Positions 27,036-36,257 of a stretch of 37,522 nucleotides of DNA are shown here, in pieces. The notes under the pieces were generated by a model. It was not told the origin of the DNA. It saw only the letters and a list, made by a program, of their open reading frames with translations, and ran no database searches. The stretch comes from Clostridium sp. (GTDB lineage Bacteria; Bacillota; Clostridia; Oscillospirales; Acutalibacteraceae), in the NCBI GenBank assembly GCA_023663865.1, contig JAMPGU010000022.1, positions 1 to 37,522 of the forward strand. Direction: 5' to 3'. The translations under genes and the position numbers were made by a program. Position 1 is the stretch's first letter. Each line of letters starts with the position of its first letter.

Positions 27036-27660
27036 AAACATCCTCCACCGCACGGATAACCTGTGACAAATCCTCACCGGATTTTATTTTATTTTTTAAA
27101 TAATTAAGCAAATGCGCAAAGTATTCCTTATTGCTGAAATCCTTGATATTGCCCAGGTAATAATCAGGTAATGATTTCGGCACTGTTTTTCCGACATATT
27201 CGGCATCAAACACATTATAATAATGCCTGCCGTCCTTAACAATCAAATCATTCATAATATCAAAGCCATTGTCATAAAGGAACTTACGTGCAATCTCCGG
27301 GTGGGTCATTGGATTTAATATAATATGCTTACCGCGCAAATCCTGTTTAGAAAGAATTTCCGAAATCAGCTCACCGCCCATACCGGCTATAATAACCGTA
27401 TCGTACGCATCACTTTCAATCTTATCAAGACCATTTGAAAGTCTTGTTTTTATGGTATTACAAAGACCCTCCTGCTTAACAAGTGCTTCGCAGGAGGATA
27501 ACGGACCTTCGTTAATATCAGCGGCTACAGCAGAAGTGACTATGCCAGTCTTGACAAGATAGACAGGAACATATCCATGATCCGTGCCTATATCCGCTAT
27601 GGCAGCACCGGGCTTTACCAAATCAGCTACAGCCTTGAGTCTTATTGACAGTCTCTGCAT
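27022..27660 (-). CDS. trmK: tRNA (adenine(22)-N1)-methyltransferase TrmK
   Basis: A 212-residue class I SAM methyltransferase that makes m1A22 in tRNA. It begins RLSIRLKAVADLVKPGA, then the SAM-binding AIADIGTDHGYVPVYLV, ADINEGPL, VIIAGMGGELI and HIILNPMTHPE. Length and motifs match the TrmK family, which typically neighbours a Nif3-like gene as here. Its ATG shares a base with the stop of the DUF1858 gene (TAATG). Confidence 0.93.
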   Translation of the reverse strand: MQRLSIRLKAVADLVKPGAAIADIGTDHGYVPVYLVKTGIVTSAVAADINEGPLSSCEALVKQEGLCNTIKTRLSNGLDKIESDAYDTVIIAGMGGELISEILSKQDLRGKHIILNPMTHPEIARKFLYDNGFDIMNDLIVKDGRHYYNVFDAEYVGKTVPKSLPDYYLGNIKDFSNKEYFAHLLNYLKNKIKSGEDLSQVIRAVEDVYDHS

Positions 27661-27860
27661 TATTTTGCAAGATGCTCGTTAAGCTTAGCAACAAGGGCAT
27701 CTGCGTCTGTGCCATGAACCATACAAGCCTGCTCTACGCTTTCACCTCTTGAAGCCGGACAGCCAAGACAATGCATACCAATTTCAAGGAAGAATGGAGC
27801 AGCATCAGGACAAGCATCAAGAATATCGCCAATAATTGTATCTTTTGTAATTTCAGTCAT
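27660..27860 (-). CDS. DUF1858 domain protein
   Basis: A 66-residue protein with the DUF1858 pattern: IGDILDACPDAAPFFLEIGMHCLGCPASRGESVEQACMVH is spread over residues 10-50, with cysteines C17, C31 and C34. The domain occurs alone and in proteins linked to hybrid-cluster or redox functions; the role is unproven. The start at 27860 has AAGGAG ten bases upstream and begins the conserved domain; a longer in-frame start at 27905 lies inside the predicted promoter. First gene of the run to ispF. Confidence 0.86.
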   Translation of the reverse strand: MTEITKDTIIGDILDACPDAAPFFLEIGMHCLGCPASRGESVEQACMVHGTDADALVAKLNEHLAK

Positions 27861-27893
27861 TTTTAAAAATCTCCTTATTTTTATTACATAATA

Positions 27894-27922
27894 TTTATAG
27901 CACAAATAATATTTGATTGCAA
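27894..27922 (-). promoter_or_regulatory. Predicted promoter of the DUF1858-trmK-nif3-rqcH-ispDF run
   Basis: On the minus strand TTGCAA (27917-27922), 17-base spacer, TATAAA (27894-27899), about 35 bases before the ATG at 27860. TTGCAA is its own reverse complement, and a TATAAT on the plus strand (27943-27948) points toward the divergent gene. Confidence 0.5.
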
Positions 27923-27994
27923 GATGAATAAATATATGCTATTATAATATTTGTCGAAAATTACAAATCATTTAAGAAAGGTTGGTGAAAAATA

Positions 27995-28561
27995 ATGGAT
28001 AAGGAATTCAATCCTAATCTGGAATTTGATGCATTTACTGCCGGAATTGAAGACGGCGGACTGCGCTCAAGCTCCTCAATAACAATTCTGGTCTGTTATA
28101 TACTTGCCAACTGTAAAGAAAAAATCACTGCAGAAATTATAATTGATGCACTGACTGAGGGGAAAATCGCGAATTATTTTGAGGTTTCAAGTGCAATCTC
28201 AAAAATGCTGAATAAGGAACACTTTACAGTAGACGAGGATGGATATCTTGTAATCAGCGAGGACTGCAAATTCGCTGTTGATATTGTGGAAAAGGATTTG
28301 CCCATTACAATCAGAGAACGCAGTATTGCATTGGTAAGGAAGCTGGCAGTCCGTGAAATTTACAAAAAAGAAAACAAGGTTGAAATTACGGAGGAAAACG
28401 AAAGCTATCAAATAACAATGCACGTCAGCGATGTTGACAGAGACTTTATGAAGCTGACTTTAAATGTGCCTACAATGGCGCAGGCGGAGCTGATTAAGGA
28501 AAAATTCCAGCAAAACCCTGCAAAAATTTATGAGAATTTAATGAATTCCATTTTTGAATAA
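27995..28561 (+). CDS. DUF4364 family protein, probable winged-helix regulator
   Basis: A 188-residue protein. The N-terminal half (EDGGLRSSSSITILVCYILAN, then KITAEIIIDALTEGKIANYFEVSSAISKMLN over about residues 45-75) reads as a winged helix-turn-helix. A C-terminal alpha/beta part covers about residues 120-188. This order resembles the DUF4364 family of Clostridia, but I assign it from memory of the pattern. A regulatory role is inferred, the target unknown. It is transcribed alone, divergent from the trmK operon, and closed by a terminator. Confidence 0.72.
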   Translation: MDKEFNPNLEFDAFTAGIEDGGLRSSSSITILVCYILANCKEKITAEIIIDALTEGKIANYFEVSSAISKMLNKEHFTVDEDGYLVISEDCKFAVDIVEKDLPITIRERSIALVRKLAVREIYKKENKVEITEENESYQITMHVSDVDRDFMKLTLNVPTMAQAELIKEKFQQNPAKIYENLMNSIFE

Positions 28562-28583
28562 AAATTGTATATGGAAACGAGAA

Positions 28584-28617
28584 AAGGTCCAAGCATTAGC
28601 TTGGACCTTCATTTTTT
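28584..28617. terminator. Terminator between the DUF4364 gene and ispH-S1
   Basis: Perfect 11-bp stem AAGGTCCAAGC/GCTTGGACCTT with loop ATTA, then ATTTTTTG on the plus strand. On the minus strand the tail is TTTTC, shorter, so it acts mainly on the plus-strand gene but may serve both convergent units. Confidence 0.85.
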
Positions 28618-28627
28618 GTTTTATTGA

Positions 28628-30664
28628 TTATTCAGCGTCATCAGCAAAGATAGGCATTACTTCGTCAGGCTGTTCAATAAGCTCCTTCATTGAAAGAGAA
28701 ACTCTCTTCTTATCGAAGTCAACATCAATGATTCTAACATCAACCTCATCACCAACATTAAGTACATCGGCAGGAGTCTTAATTCTCTCCCAAGAAATCT
28801 GGCTGATATGGATAAGACCATCAATACCTGGAATAATGTTTGCAAAAGCACCGAATGCTGCAATTGAAACAATCTTAGCCTTGCAGTCTGTACCTACAGG
28901 ATAATCTCTCTTGAGGATTTCCCAAGGATTGTCCTCCAGCTTCTTAAAGCCGAGAGAAATCTTCTTATTCTCTTCGTCAAGCTTCTTGATTGTAACCTCA
29001 ACAACATCGCCTACGTTAACAACCTCTGATGGATGCTTAATTCTGTTCCAAGACAACTCACTGATATGAATCATACCGTCCATACCGCCGATGTCTACAA
29101 AAGCACCATAGCTGGTTAATGACTTAACTGTACCATCAAGCTTCTGACCCTCTTCAAGAGATGCCCACAGAGCAGCTTGCTGAGCCTTTCTTTCTTCGTT
29201 AGCAACAGTCTTAATAGAGCCAACCGCACGACGTCTTGCCGGGTTGATGTCGATAACCTTAAAGCGAGCTGTTGTGTTCTTTAAGATATCAAGCTCCTGA
29301 CCGCGAGGAACACCTGTAAGAGATGCAGGAACGAATACACGACTACCCTTTGCAACAACGATTACGCCGCCCTTTACAACAGAAACGACTGTACCCTCTA
29401 ATACTTCCTCTGATTCTTTTGCGGCAACGATGTCTTCCCAGCCTTTAAACTGGTCAACAAGCTTCTTAGATAGCTTGAGCACACCCTCACCATCATCAGT
29501 CTTCATAATAACAAGGTCGAGCTGGTCACCGATTGCAACAGCATCCTCCGGCTTGTCAATAGGCTCTGATGAAAGATCATCAAAAGCGATAACGCCGGTC
29601 TGTTTTCTACCCTCAACATCAACAAATACCTCTGTTGGAGTAATGTTTACAACTGTACCCTTTACTACCTTGCTGTTTTCGTCTTCTCTGAATGATTCTT
29701 CAAGCATTTCTTCGAAGGTTGCCTCACCATCAGCAGATGCTTTGACAGCAGCCTTAGCGGCATCATCAGCGGTTTCTGCTGTCTCCACAACTACATCTGT
29801 TGCTTCAACTTCCTTTTCAATAATTTCTTCGGACATGGATTTTAGTACCTCCTTGATAATAACCGAGGGTGTCGACGCCCCCGCAGTAACACCAATCATC
29901 TTATAGGCTTTCAGATTAATCTGCTCAAGCTCCGCTGCAGTTTCTATCAAATAGGTATCTGCATTGGCACTGCACACATCTCTCAGCTTACAAGTGTTTG
30001 ATGAATGTCGCCCTCCGATAACAATCATAGCATCACACTTTTGGGAAAGTGCAAAGGCTTCTTCTTGTCTATCAGCAGTAGCATTACATATTGTACTATA
30101 AATTTTGCAATTTGTACATAGTTTTTTAATAAATTTCTCGCATTTTTTCCATTCTTTTAAAGAAAAAGTGGTTTGAGAAACACAAATCAGGGATTTTTCA
30201 CCTGATAAATCATAGTTTTCCAGAATGGAAGCAAGCTCTTCTTCATTCTTAAACACATAGCTTTTACCCTTGCAGTAGGATCGAATACCTATAACCTCAG
30301 GATGATTTTCGTCTCCTGCTATCAGTGTAATTGTATCCTCGGGCTGCTCCATAACAATCTTGTGAATTTTAAGTACAAACGGGCAGGTGGCATTTACGTA
30401 AGAGATATTCTTACTGTCCGCCTCATCAATAACAGCCTTGTCAACACCATGGGTACGGATAACAACCGTATAGCCGTCAGGTGCATCTGCAACACGCTCT
30501 ATAATCTTAACGCCCTTTTGCTCCAAATCCGAAACCAGCTGCAAATTGTGAATGATAGGACCGAGAGTACAAACCTTTTCGCCCTTATCAACAAGCTCAT
30601 ATACAAGATTAACAGCTCTGTCAACACCGAAACAAAAGCCGGCTGTGTCTGCTAATTTAATCAA
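28628..30664 (-). CDS. ispH: Fusion of IspH (HMBPP reductase) and ribosomal protein S1
   Basis: A 678-residue bifunctional protein. Residues 1 to about 280 are IspH/LytB, which reduces HMBPP to IPP and DMAPP using a 4Fe-4S cluster; the cluster cysteines are C11 (TAGFCFGV), C94 (NATCPFV) and C193 (TICNATADRQ). An acidic Ala/Glu/Thr linker (about 285-325) leads to four S1 RNA-binding repeats (about 325-655). The last two are the clearest (TSYGAFVDIGGMDGMIHISELSW and AAFGAFANIIPGIDGLIHISQISW lie at about 515 and 600). Such fusions are known in Clostridia; E. coli S1 has six repeats. The start is one base from the plsC stop. Confidence 0.95.
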   Translation of the reverse strand: MIKLADTAGFCFGVDRAVNLVYELVDKGEKVCTLGPIIHNLQLVSDLEQKGVKIIERVADAPDGYTVVIRTHGVDKAVIDEADSKNISYVNATCPFVLKIHKIVMEQPEDTITLIAGDENHPEVIGIRSYCKGKSYVFKNEEELASILENYDLSGEKSLICVSQTTFSLKEWKKCEKFIKKLCTNCKIYSTICNATADRQEEAFALSQKCDAMIVIGGRHSSNTCKLRDVCSANADTYLIETAAELEQINLKAYKMIGVTAGASTPSVIIKEVLKSMSEEIIEKEVEATDVVVETAETADDAAKAAVKASADGEATFEEMLEESFREDENSKVVKGTVVNITPTEVFVDVEGRKQTGVIAFDDLSSEPIDKPEDAVAIGDQLDLVIMKTDDGEGVLKLSKKLVDQFKGWEDIVAAKESEEVLEGTVVSVVKGGVIVVAKGSRVFVPASLTGVPRGQELDILKNTTARFKVIDINPARRRAVGSIKTVANEERKAQQAALWASLEEGQKLDGTVKSLTSYGAFVDIGGMDGMIHISELSWNRIKHPSEVVNVGDVVEVTIKKLDEENKKISLGFKKLEDNPWEILKRDYPVGTDCKAKIVSIAAFGAFANIIPGIDGLIHISQISWERIKTPADVLNVGDEVDVRIIDVDFDKKRVSLSMKELIEQPDEVMPIFADDAE

Positions 30665-31312
30665 TTATTGCTCAGCCTCCCAAAGTGCAGTAATCTTATC
30701 CATTACCATATTTGCTGCCTTCTTTATATCATGCGGTCCTACATTTTCTCCATCAAGACCCAGCTCGCTGTTTTTAATTATTTTTCCGTAGGATACTGTA
30801 ACATGGCTGCCTGCTTTAATTTTGCCGTCACAGCAAATGGCTACCGGCAATATATCAGCACCGGTTGCCTTGGCAATAACCGCAACACCTGCCTTTGCCT
30901 TTTGCGGAACACCGTTTTTATCCTTAATACGCTTTCCTTCAGGGCAAATAGCCATAACGTGACCCTCTTCAAGAATCTTAACACCATAATCAATGGCTGA
31001 GGTATCACCCTTGCCGCGCTTAACAGGAAAGCCGTACATATGGGTAATAAACCAAGCGGCAACAGGATTTTTAAACAGCTCAACCTTAGCCATAAAATGA
31101 AGAGGAGGAACCTCCTTAGGGCATGCCACAAATACAGGGTCAAAGGCACAAGTATGATTAATGGCAACTATGTAATTGGTGTTATTCTCAGGAACATTTT
31201 CGAGTCCCTTAAACTTTGTATGATAAACCAGCTTAACAAGCGGTCTGAAAACAACCTTAATAAAATTATAAAGCTTATAATGCTTCACCTGTGAATAATC
31301 AAACTCTTTCAA
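30665..31312 (-). CDS. plsC: 1-acyl-sn-glycerol-3-phosphate acyltransferase
   Basis: A 215-residue membrane-associated acyltransferase of phospholipid synthesis that makes phosphatidic acid from lysophosphatidic acid. The catalytic HX4D is in NHTCAFDPVF. The acceptor motif reads CPEGKRIKD, a variant of the common EGTRS. Other segments are FMAKVELFKNP and FPVKRGKGD. The gene overlaps cmk by four bases (ATGA) and touches ispH, the usual clostridial order. Confidence 0.92.
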   Translation of the reverse strand: MKEFDYSQVKHYKLYNFIKVVFRPLVKLVYHTKFKGLENVPENNTNYIVAINHTCAFDPVFVACPKEVPPLHFMAKVELFKNPVAAWFITHMYGFPVKRGKGDTSAIDYGVKILEEGHVMAICPEGKRIKDKNGVPQKAKAGVAVIAKATGADILPVAICCDGKIKAGSHVTVSYGKIIKNSELGLDGENVGPHDIKKAANMVMDKITALWEAEQ

Positions 31313-31974
31313 TTCATACTCTCCTTAATAATACCGATAATTAAATCTATGGACTGCTGCAAATCAAGCTCGGAGGTATCTGCCATAACCGAGTCCTCAC
31401 TGGGCTTCAATGGTGCAATATCACGATGAGAATCCTGATAATCACGCTGGTTCACATCAGCAAGCACTTCTTCAAAGGTAACCTGCTCTCCCTTTTCTAT
31501 AAGCTCCTTATATCTTCGCTCAGCCCTGCATTTTGGGGATGCGAAAAGGAATATCTTGGGATTTGCATCCGGCAAAACGACTGTAGCAATATCTCTGCCA
31601 TCCATAATAACATTATTTTCCTTAGCAATATCACGCTGCAAATCCAAAAGGAATTCACGAACCTGGGGAATAGAGGACACCTTGGATGCCCCCATAGAAA
31701 TCTCAGGTGTTCTGATAAAGGAGGACACATCCTCACCATTCAGATACACACACTGTGCGCCATCTGCATCAAAGCCCAGCTTTACCTCTGTTGAAACAAG
31801 CATAGATACAATACCCTCAACACTGTCGATAACATTGCTGCGCACAGCATTTAACGCAATGGTTCGATACAAAGCACCTGTATCAACATAAATAAAACCA
31901 AGTGCCTTAGCCGCCGCCTTGGCAATGGTAGATTTACCTGCACCTGCAGGTCCGTCAATCGCTACATTAATCAT
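31309..31974 (-). CDS. cmk: Cytidylate kinase
   Basis: A 221-residue kinase that phosphorylates CMP and dCMP. The P-loop is GPAGAGKSTIAK near the N-terminus, followed by YVDTGALYRTIAL, MDGRDIATVVLPDA and RRYKELIEKG, standard for Cmk. A lid-region QRDYQDSHRDIAPLKPSED precedes the C-terminal helix. CMP released by IspF in the MEP pathway is one of its substrates. Confidence 0.96.
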   Translation of the reverse strand: MINVAIDGPAGAGKSTIAKAAAKALGFIYVDTGALYRTIALNAVRSNVIDSVEGIVSMLVSTEVKLGFDADGAQCVYLNGEDVSSFIRTPEISMGASKVSSIPQVREFLLDLQRDIAKENNVIMDGRDIATVVLPDANPKIFLFASPKCRAERRYKELIEKGEQVTFEEVLADVNQRDYQDSHRDIAPLKPSEDSVMADTSELDLQQSIDLIIGIIKESMN

Positions 31975-31986
31975 AATACGCCTCTC

Positions 31987-33216
31987 TTATTCTTCCATAT
32001 TTTCAGCACAAACAGCAGCCGTTGAAAATGCAATCTGCAAATTAAAGCCGCCTGTGTATGCATCAACATCAATAACCTCACCGATAAAATAGAGATTATC
32101 GACAATTTTTGACTTCATTGTTTTTGGGTCAAGCTCCTTAACATCAACACCGCCGGAGGTAATAATAGCCTCCTCCACCGGTCTGAAGCCTGATATATTC
32201 ATTTCAAAGTGCTTCAAAAGGTGAACCAGCTTCAGCCTTTGCTCCTTCGTAATCTGATTACATTTTACACTTGGCTCAATACCGCTAAGTAAAACTATAA
32301 CAGGAATTAACTTTTTAGGCAATAATTTTGACAAGGAATTTATAAAGTCTTTATTAGAAAAAGCTGTAAAATCCTTTTGAATTCGTTTATCGAGGGCTGT
32401 GTCATCCAAAGCAGGTTTAAGGTCAATAGATATTTTATATGCTCTGCTGTCCATATTTCGGATATGACTTGAGGCGGATAAAATAACAGGACCCGACACA
32501 CCATAATGTGTAAACACCATCTCACCGAAATCGCTGTAAATCTCTTTATTATTTTCATATAAAGTAATAGAAATATTTTTCAGTGACAGACCCTGAAGCT
32601 TTGGTACAAAATGATTGGAGCAAACAAGCGGTACAAGGCTTGGTTTAATATCCACAATACTATGACCTACTGATTGTGCAAGCCTGTAGCCGTCACCGGT
32701 TGAGCCTGTTAAGGGATAGCTTTTTCCGCCGGTTGCAACGACAACCCTGTCGCAAGGAATCTGCGTTTCGTCCTCAAGTATAACTGCCTTAACTAGTCCG
32801 TTTTCCATTTCAAAGGCTTTTGCCTGCGCCTGTATGATTCGGGCACCGCTGTCCTTTGCATAACTCACAAGAGCATCAACAATATCCACAGCCTTATCAC
32901 TTTGCGGGAATACTCTGTTGCCCCGCTCGATTTTAAGCGGTACACCAAGCTCCTCAAATAACGCCATTGTATCATAAGGCATAAAGTTAGAAAAGGCTGA
33001 ATACATAAACCGAGGATTGGTAGGCACATTAGAAATCAAATCATCCAAATCAAAGGCAGCATTCGTTACGTTGCACCTGCCCTTGCCCGTTATCATCAGC
33101 TTCCTTCCGGGTCTATTCATTTTTTCCAGCAGGGTTACATCAAAGCCCCTCTGTGCAAGCTTAGCACCGCAGAGAAGCCCTGCCGCACCTGCACCAATAA
33201 TAACTATACCGGACAT
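31987..33216 (-). CDS. HI0933/YhiN-family flavoprotein
   Basis: A 409-residue FAD-dependent protein of the HI0933 (BaiN-like) family. The FAD-binding GAGAAGLLCGAKLAQRG is at the N-terminus. Then LMITGKGRCNVTNA, VVVATGGKSYPLTGSTGDGY and a C-terminal ITSGGVDVKELDPKTM and GEVIDVDAYTGGFNLQIAFSTG-like end (here AFSTAA). The reaction is not settled; proposed roles are oxidation/reduction of unknown substrates. It is part of the conserved block with cmk, plsC and ispH-S1. Confidence 0.9.
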   Translation of the reverse strand: MSGIVIIGAGAAGLLCGAKLAQRGFDVTLLEKMNRPGRKLMITGKGRCNVTNAAFDLDDLISNVPTNPRFMYSAFSNFMPYDTMALFEELGVPLKIERGNRVFPQSDKAVDIVDALVSYAKDSGARIIQAQAKAFEMENGLVKAVILEDETQIPCDRVVVATGGKSYPLTGSTGDGYRLAQSVGHSIVDIKPSLVPLVCSNHFVPKLQGLSLKNISITLYENNKEIYSDFGEMVFTHYGVSGPVILSASSHIRNMDSRAYKISIDLKPALDDTALDKRIQKDFTAFSNKDFINSLSKLLPKKLIPVIVLLSGIEPSVKCNQITKEQRLKLVHLLKHFEMNISGFRPVEEAIITSGGVDVKELDPKTMKSKIVDNLYFIGEVIDVDAYTGGFNLQIAFSTAAVCAENMEE

Positions 33217-33241
33217 AAAATTCTCCTGTAATATGACAAAA

Positions 33242-35128
33242 TCAAGAATTATACTCCTCTAATTCCATTGCCGTTTCTTCCCATTCAGAATACAAGGCGT
33301 CTCTTTTTGAGGTCAGCTCGTCAAGCTGTTTTGTTAACTCCATAAGCTCTTCATAGCCTGCTGCGTTCAGCTTTTCCTGCGTCTCTTCAAGTGCAAGCTC
33401 AATGCCTTCAATCTCTTCTTCAAGCTTTTTGCTTTTGGTTGTCAGCTTTCTGAGATTGCTCTGCCGTTCCTTCTTCAGCTTATAATCATTCACCTTGGGC
33501 TTATCCTTCTTTACCTTCTCAGCCGTTTGAACATATCTATGCTCGGCATAATCATCATAATTTCCGAGGTAATTATTACAGCCGTTGGGTGTAAGCTCAA
33601 CAATTCTTGTGGCAAGCTTATTAATAAAATATCTGTCGTGAGAAACGATAAGCATTGTACCCTGATAGTTAAGCAGTGTCTCCTCCAGCTCCTCACGTGA
33701 AAAGGCATCCAGATGATTGGTAGGCTCATCCAGCAGCAGAAAATTAAACCCACCCAGCATAAGTTTAAGAAGTGCCACCCTTGCTCTTTCGCCGCCGGAG
33801 CATACCTCCAGTGATCTGTACACCTCGTCACCCTTAAATAAAAAGGCAGCAAGTGCATTTCGCACCCGTGTTTCTGTCATAAAGGGAAAGCTGTCCCAAA
33901 CCTCATTGATTACATTCTTACTTAAATCCAGCTTTGCCTGCACCTGATCGAAATACCCGGTCATAAGAGATTGTCCGAATTTAAAGGTGCCGTCATCCCG
34001 CGTCAAATCTCCCATTAATATTTTTAACAGCGTGGTTTTTCCGCATCCGTTATCCCCCAGCAAAAACACACGCTCACCGCGTTTTACATTAAAGCAGGCA
34101 TTATCAAATATAACATTACCGTTAAAAGATTTTTTTAGATTCTTTACATCAAGTACATCTTCGCCCGAAACACATTTAGGTGTAAAATCAAAGCGTATTT
34201 TTTCAACCTTGCTGTCGGGTATAACCAGCTGTTCCTTAATACGCGCAACAACCTTTTCCTTACTTTCCGCAGTTTTGATATTTTTCTCTCTGTTCCACTG
34301 CCTCTGCTGAGCAATAATACCCTCAAGACGTTCTATTTCAGCAATATCATTATTATATTTATCCTCAATGGCTTTTTGCTCTGCCTCTTTCTTAATCAGA
34401 AAGGTTGAATAATTGCCTTTGTATGAGCGAATTTTTTTATTTTCAAGCTCTATTGTTTTATTGGTAATCTTATCAAGAAAATATCTGTCATGACTGATAA
34501 TCAGGCATGCACCGTTAAAGTTTTTCAAAAACTCCTCAAGCCACTGAATTGCAGAAATATCCAAATGATTGGTAGGCTCGTCAAGCAGCAGGAAATCAGC
34601 CTTTGACAAAAGCAGCTTTGCAAGAATCAGCTTAGATTTCTGTCCGCCTGAAAGTATAGAGGTAGGCTTATCAAAATCCTCCTCATTAAATCCAAGACCG
34701 ATAAGTGCCGAACGAGTCATTGACTTATAGGTAAGTCCGCCGTTCAGATTAAATTCATTTGTTAGATAATCCTGTCTTTCAATAAGTTCCTTTGACGGAT
34801 TGGAGGTCAGCTTATGGGCAATCTCCTCCAGCTCCTGTTCGATTTTAATAAGATCATCAAAAACAGATATAAGCTCCTGATAAATGGTTGCATGATTAGA
34901 GCAGGTATGCTGCTCCATATAACCGAGACGAGCATTGCGGGACAAAAAGCAATTTCCGCTGTCTGCCTTGTATTCACCGGTAATCACCTTAAAAATAGAT
35001 GTTTTACCTGCGCCGTTAACACCGACAAATCCTACCTTTTCCTTATCCTGAATATCAAAGCTGATATCGGAAAACAGTGTATTCTCACCAAAAGATAATG
35101 TTAAATTTTGAACATCAAGTACATTCAT
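33242..35128 (-). CDS. ABC-F family ATPase (Uup/YdiF type)
   Basis: A 628-residue soluble protein with two ABC domains and no membrane segment. Domain 1 has GVNGAGKTS, LSGGQKSKL and LLLDEPTNHLD; domain 2 has GDNGCGKTT, CSGGERARV and a second LLLDEPTNHLD. The interdomain linker (about 240-300) is charged and helical, as in ribosome-acting ABC-F proteins. The C-terminal 90 residues form a coiled coil (KLKKERQSNLRKLTTKSKKL). Such proteins resolve stalled ribosomes or give antibiotic resistance. Here the long C-terminal coil fits YdiF/Uup housekeeping types; resistance cannot be inferred. Divergent from manA. Confidence 0.93.
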   Translation of the reverse strand: MNVLDVQNLTLSFGENTLFSDISFDIQDKEKVGFVGVNGAGKTSIFKVITGEYKADSGNCFLSRNARLGYMEQHTCSNHATIYQELISVFDDLIKIEQELEEIAHKLTSNPSKELIERQDYLTNEFNLNGGLTYKSMTRSALIGLGFNEEDFDKPTSILSGGQKSKLILAKLLLSKADFLLLDEPTNHLDISAIQWLEEFLKNFNGACLIISHDRYFLDKITNKTIELENKKIRSYKGNYSTFLIKKEAEQKAIEDKYNNDIAEIERLEGIIAQQRQWNREKNIKTAESKEKVVARIKEQLVIPDSKVEKIRFDFTPKCVSGEDVLDVKNLKKSFNGNVIFDNACFNVKRGERVFLLGDNGCGKTTLLKILMGDLTRDDGTFKFGQSLMTGYFDQVQAKLDLSKNVINEVWDSFPFMTETRVRNALAAFLFKGDEVYRSLEVCSGGERARVALLKLMLGGFNFLLLDEPTNHLDAFSREELEETLLNYQGTMLIVSHDRYFINKLATRIVELTPNGCNNYLGNYDDYAEHRYVQTAEKVKKDKPKVNDYKLKKERQSNLRKLTTKSKKLEEEIEGIELALEETQEKLNAAGYEELMELTKQLDELTSKRDALYSEWEETAMELEEYNS

Positions 35129-35175
35129 AACAAAAACTCTCCAAAATTTATAGATATATTCTACACTATTTTTTA

Positions 35176-35204
35176 TTGAAAGTATAGAAAAATTTTGATA
35201 TTAT
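35176..35204 (+). promoter_or_regulatory. Predicted promoter of manA
   Basis: TTGAAA (35176-35181), 17-base spacer, TATTAT (35199-35204), about 33 bases before the ATG at 35237. Confidence 0.55.
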
Positions 35205-35236
35205 AGTAAAGAAATAATGTTTTGAGGGAAAAAGAT

Positions 35237-36190
35237 ATGAATATTTTAAGACTGAATCCCGTATTTAAAGATTATATATGGGGCGGAACAAGATTAAAAA
35301 CAGATTTTGGCTTTGAAAGCGACTTGGACAAGGTTGCGGAAAGCTGGATGCTGTCCTGTCACAAGGATGGAAAAAACACGGTGATCGGCGGTGAATACGA
35401 CGGAAGAACACTGGATGACATTATTGAACAGCTTGGCAAGGAGAAAATTGTAGGAACAAGAAGTCTTGACTTCCCCTACTTCCCTGTCCTCATAAAGCTG
35501 ATTGATGCAAAGGACAATCTGTCAATACAGGTGCATCCGGATAATGAATATGCCCAGCGTGTTGAGGGCGAATTCGGCAAAACAGAAATCTGGTATGTTC
35601 TTGATGCAACGGATGATGCACAGCTTATTTACGGCTTTAAGGATAAAATCAGCAGTGAGGAATTCGTAAGTGCTATTGAGAACAACACGCTTACAGATGT
35701 GCTTAACAGTGTTAAGGTAAAAAAAGGTGATTTGTTCTTTATCGAAGCAGGCACCGTACACGCTATCGGCAAGGGCACCTTGGTTGCTGAAATTCAGCAG
35801 AATTCAAACACCACCTATCGTGTATACGATTACGGCAGACTTGGTGCAGACGGAAAACCCCGTGAATTACATATAAGCAAGGCAGTTGATGTATCAAAGA
35901 CCGAGCCGCCAAAATATGATATTAAGCCTATGGGCAATCCGATAAGCAAAGGAGATTATACAGAGACTCTACTTACAAAGTGTGATTTATTCACTGTTAA
36001 TCATTACCGTCTTGACGGAACGCTTACAGAAACAGCAGATGAAACAAGCTTTAATCACGTGCTTATTATTGACGGCGAAGGCACCATTGACGGAGAGCCA
36101 TTCAAAAAGGGTGACAGCTTTTTTGTTCCTGCAAATTATAAAAAATATGAAATTATTGGAAACTGCGAAGTCATTATAACAAAAATTTAA
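35237..36190 (+). CDS. manA: Mannose-6-phosphate isomerase, class I
   Basis: A 317-residue zinc cupin enzyme interconverting fructose-6-phosphate and mannose-6-phosphate. It starts at LNPVFKDYIWGG, then FPVLIKLIDAKDNLSIQVHPDN with ligands Q98 and H100, E117 in KTEIWYVL, and H175 in EAGTVHAIGKG. The length is that of Firmicutes ManA/PMI, shorter than E. coli. The ATG at 35237 has GAGGG upstream; an in-frame TTG at 35222 would add five residues without homology. It may feed GDP-mannose to polysaccharide synthesis. A terminator follows. Confidence 0.93.
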   Translation: MNILRLNPVFKDYIWGGTRLKTDFGFESDLDKVAESWMLSCHKDGKNTVIGGEYDGRTLDDIIEQLGKEKIVGTRSLDFPYFPVLIKLIDAKDNLSIQVHPDNEYAQRVEGEFGKTEIWYVLDATDDAQLIYGFKDKISSEEFVSAIENNTLTDVLNSVKVKKGDLFFIEAGTVHAIGKGTLVAEIQQNSNTTYRVYDYGRLGADGKPRELHISKAVDVSKTEPPKYDIKPMGNPISKGDYTETLLTKCDLFTVNHYRLDGTLTETADETSFNHVLIIDGEGTIDGEPFKKGDSFFVPANYKKYEIIGNCEVIITKI

Positions 36191-36201
36191 TCATGATGCA
36201 T

Positions 36202-36242
36202 AAAAGGTCATTAATAGCACAATACTATTAGTGACTTTTTTT
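36202..36242 (+). terminator. Terminator after manA
   Basis: Hairpin of AAAAGGTCATTAATAG with CTATTAGTGACTTTT (one bulge, one G-T pair), loop CACAATA, then a run of T. The T-run ends just before the ribosome site of the next gene, so this hairpin may also limit readthrough into it. Confidence 0.6.
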
Positions 36243-36257
36243 ATGGGAGTGATTAAA

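Noticed and set aside
27036..27077. A longer start for the Nif3-like gene.
   Set aside because: The added residues are unlike the family and lie inside trmK; GGAGG is placed seven bases from the ATG at 27035.
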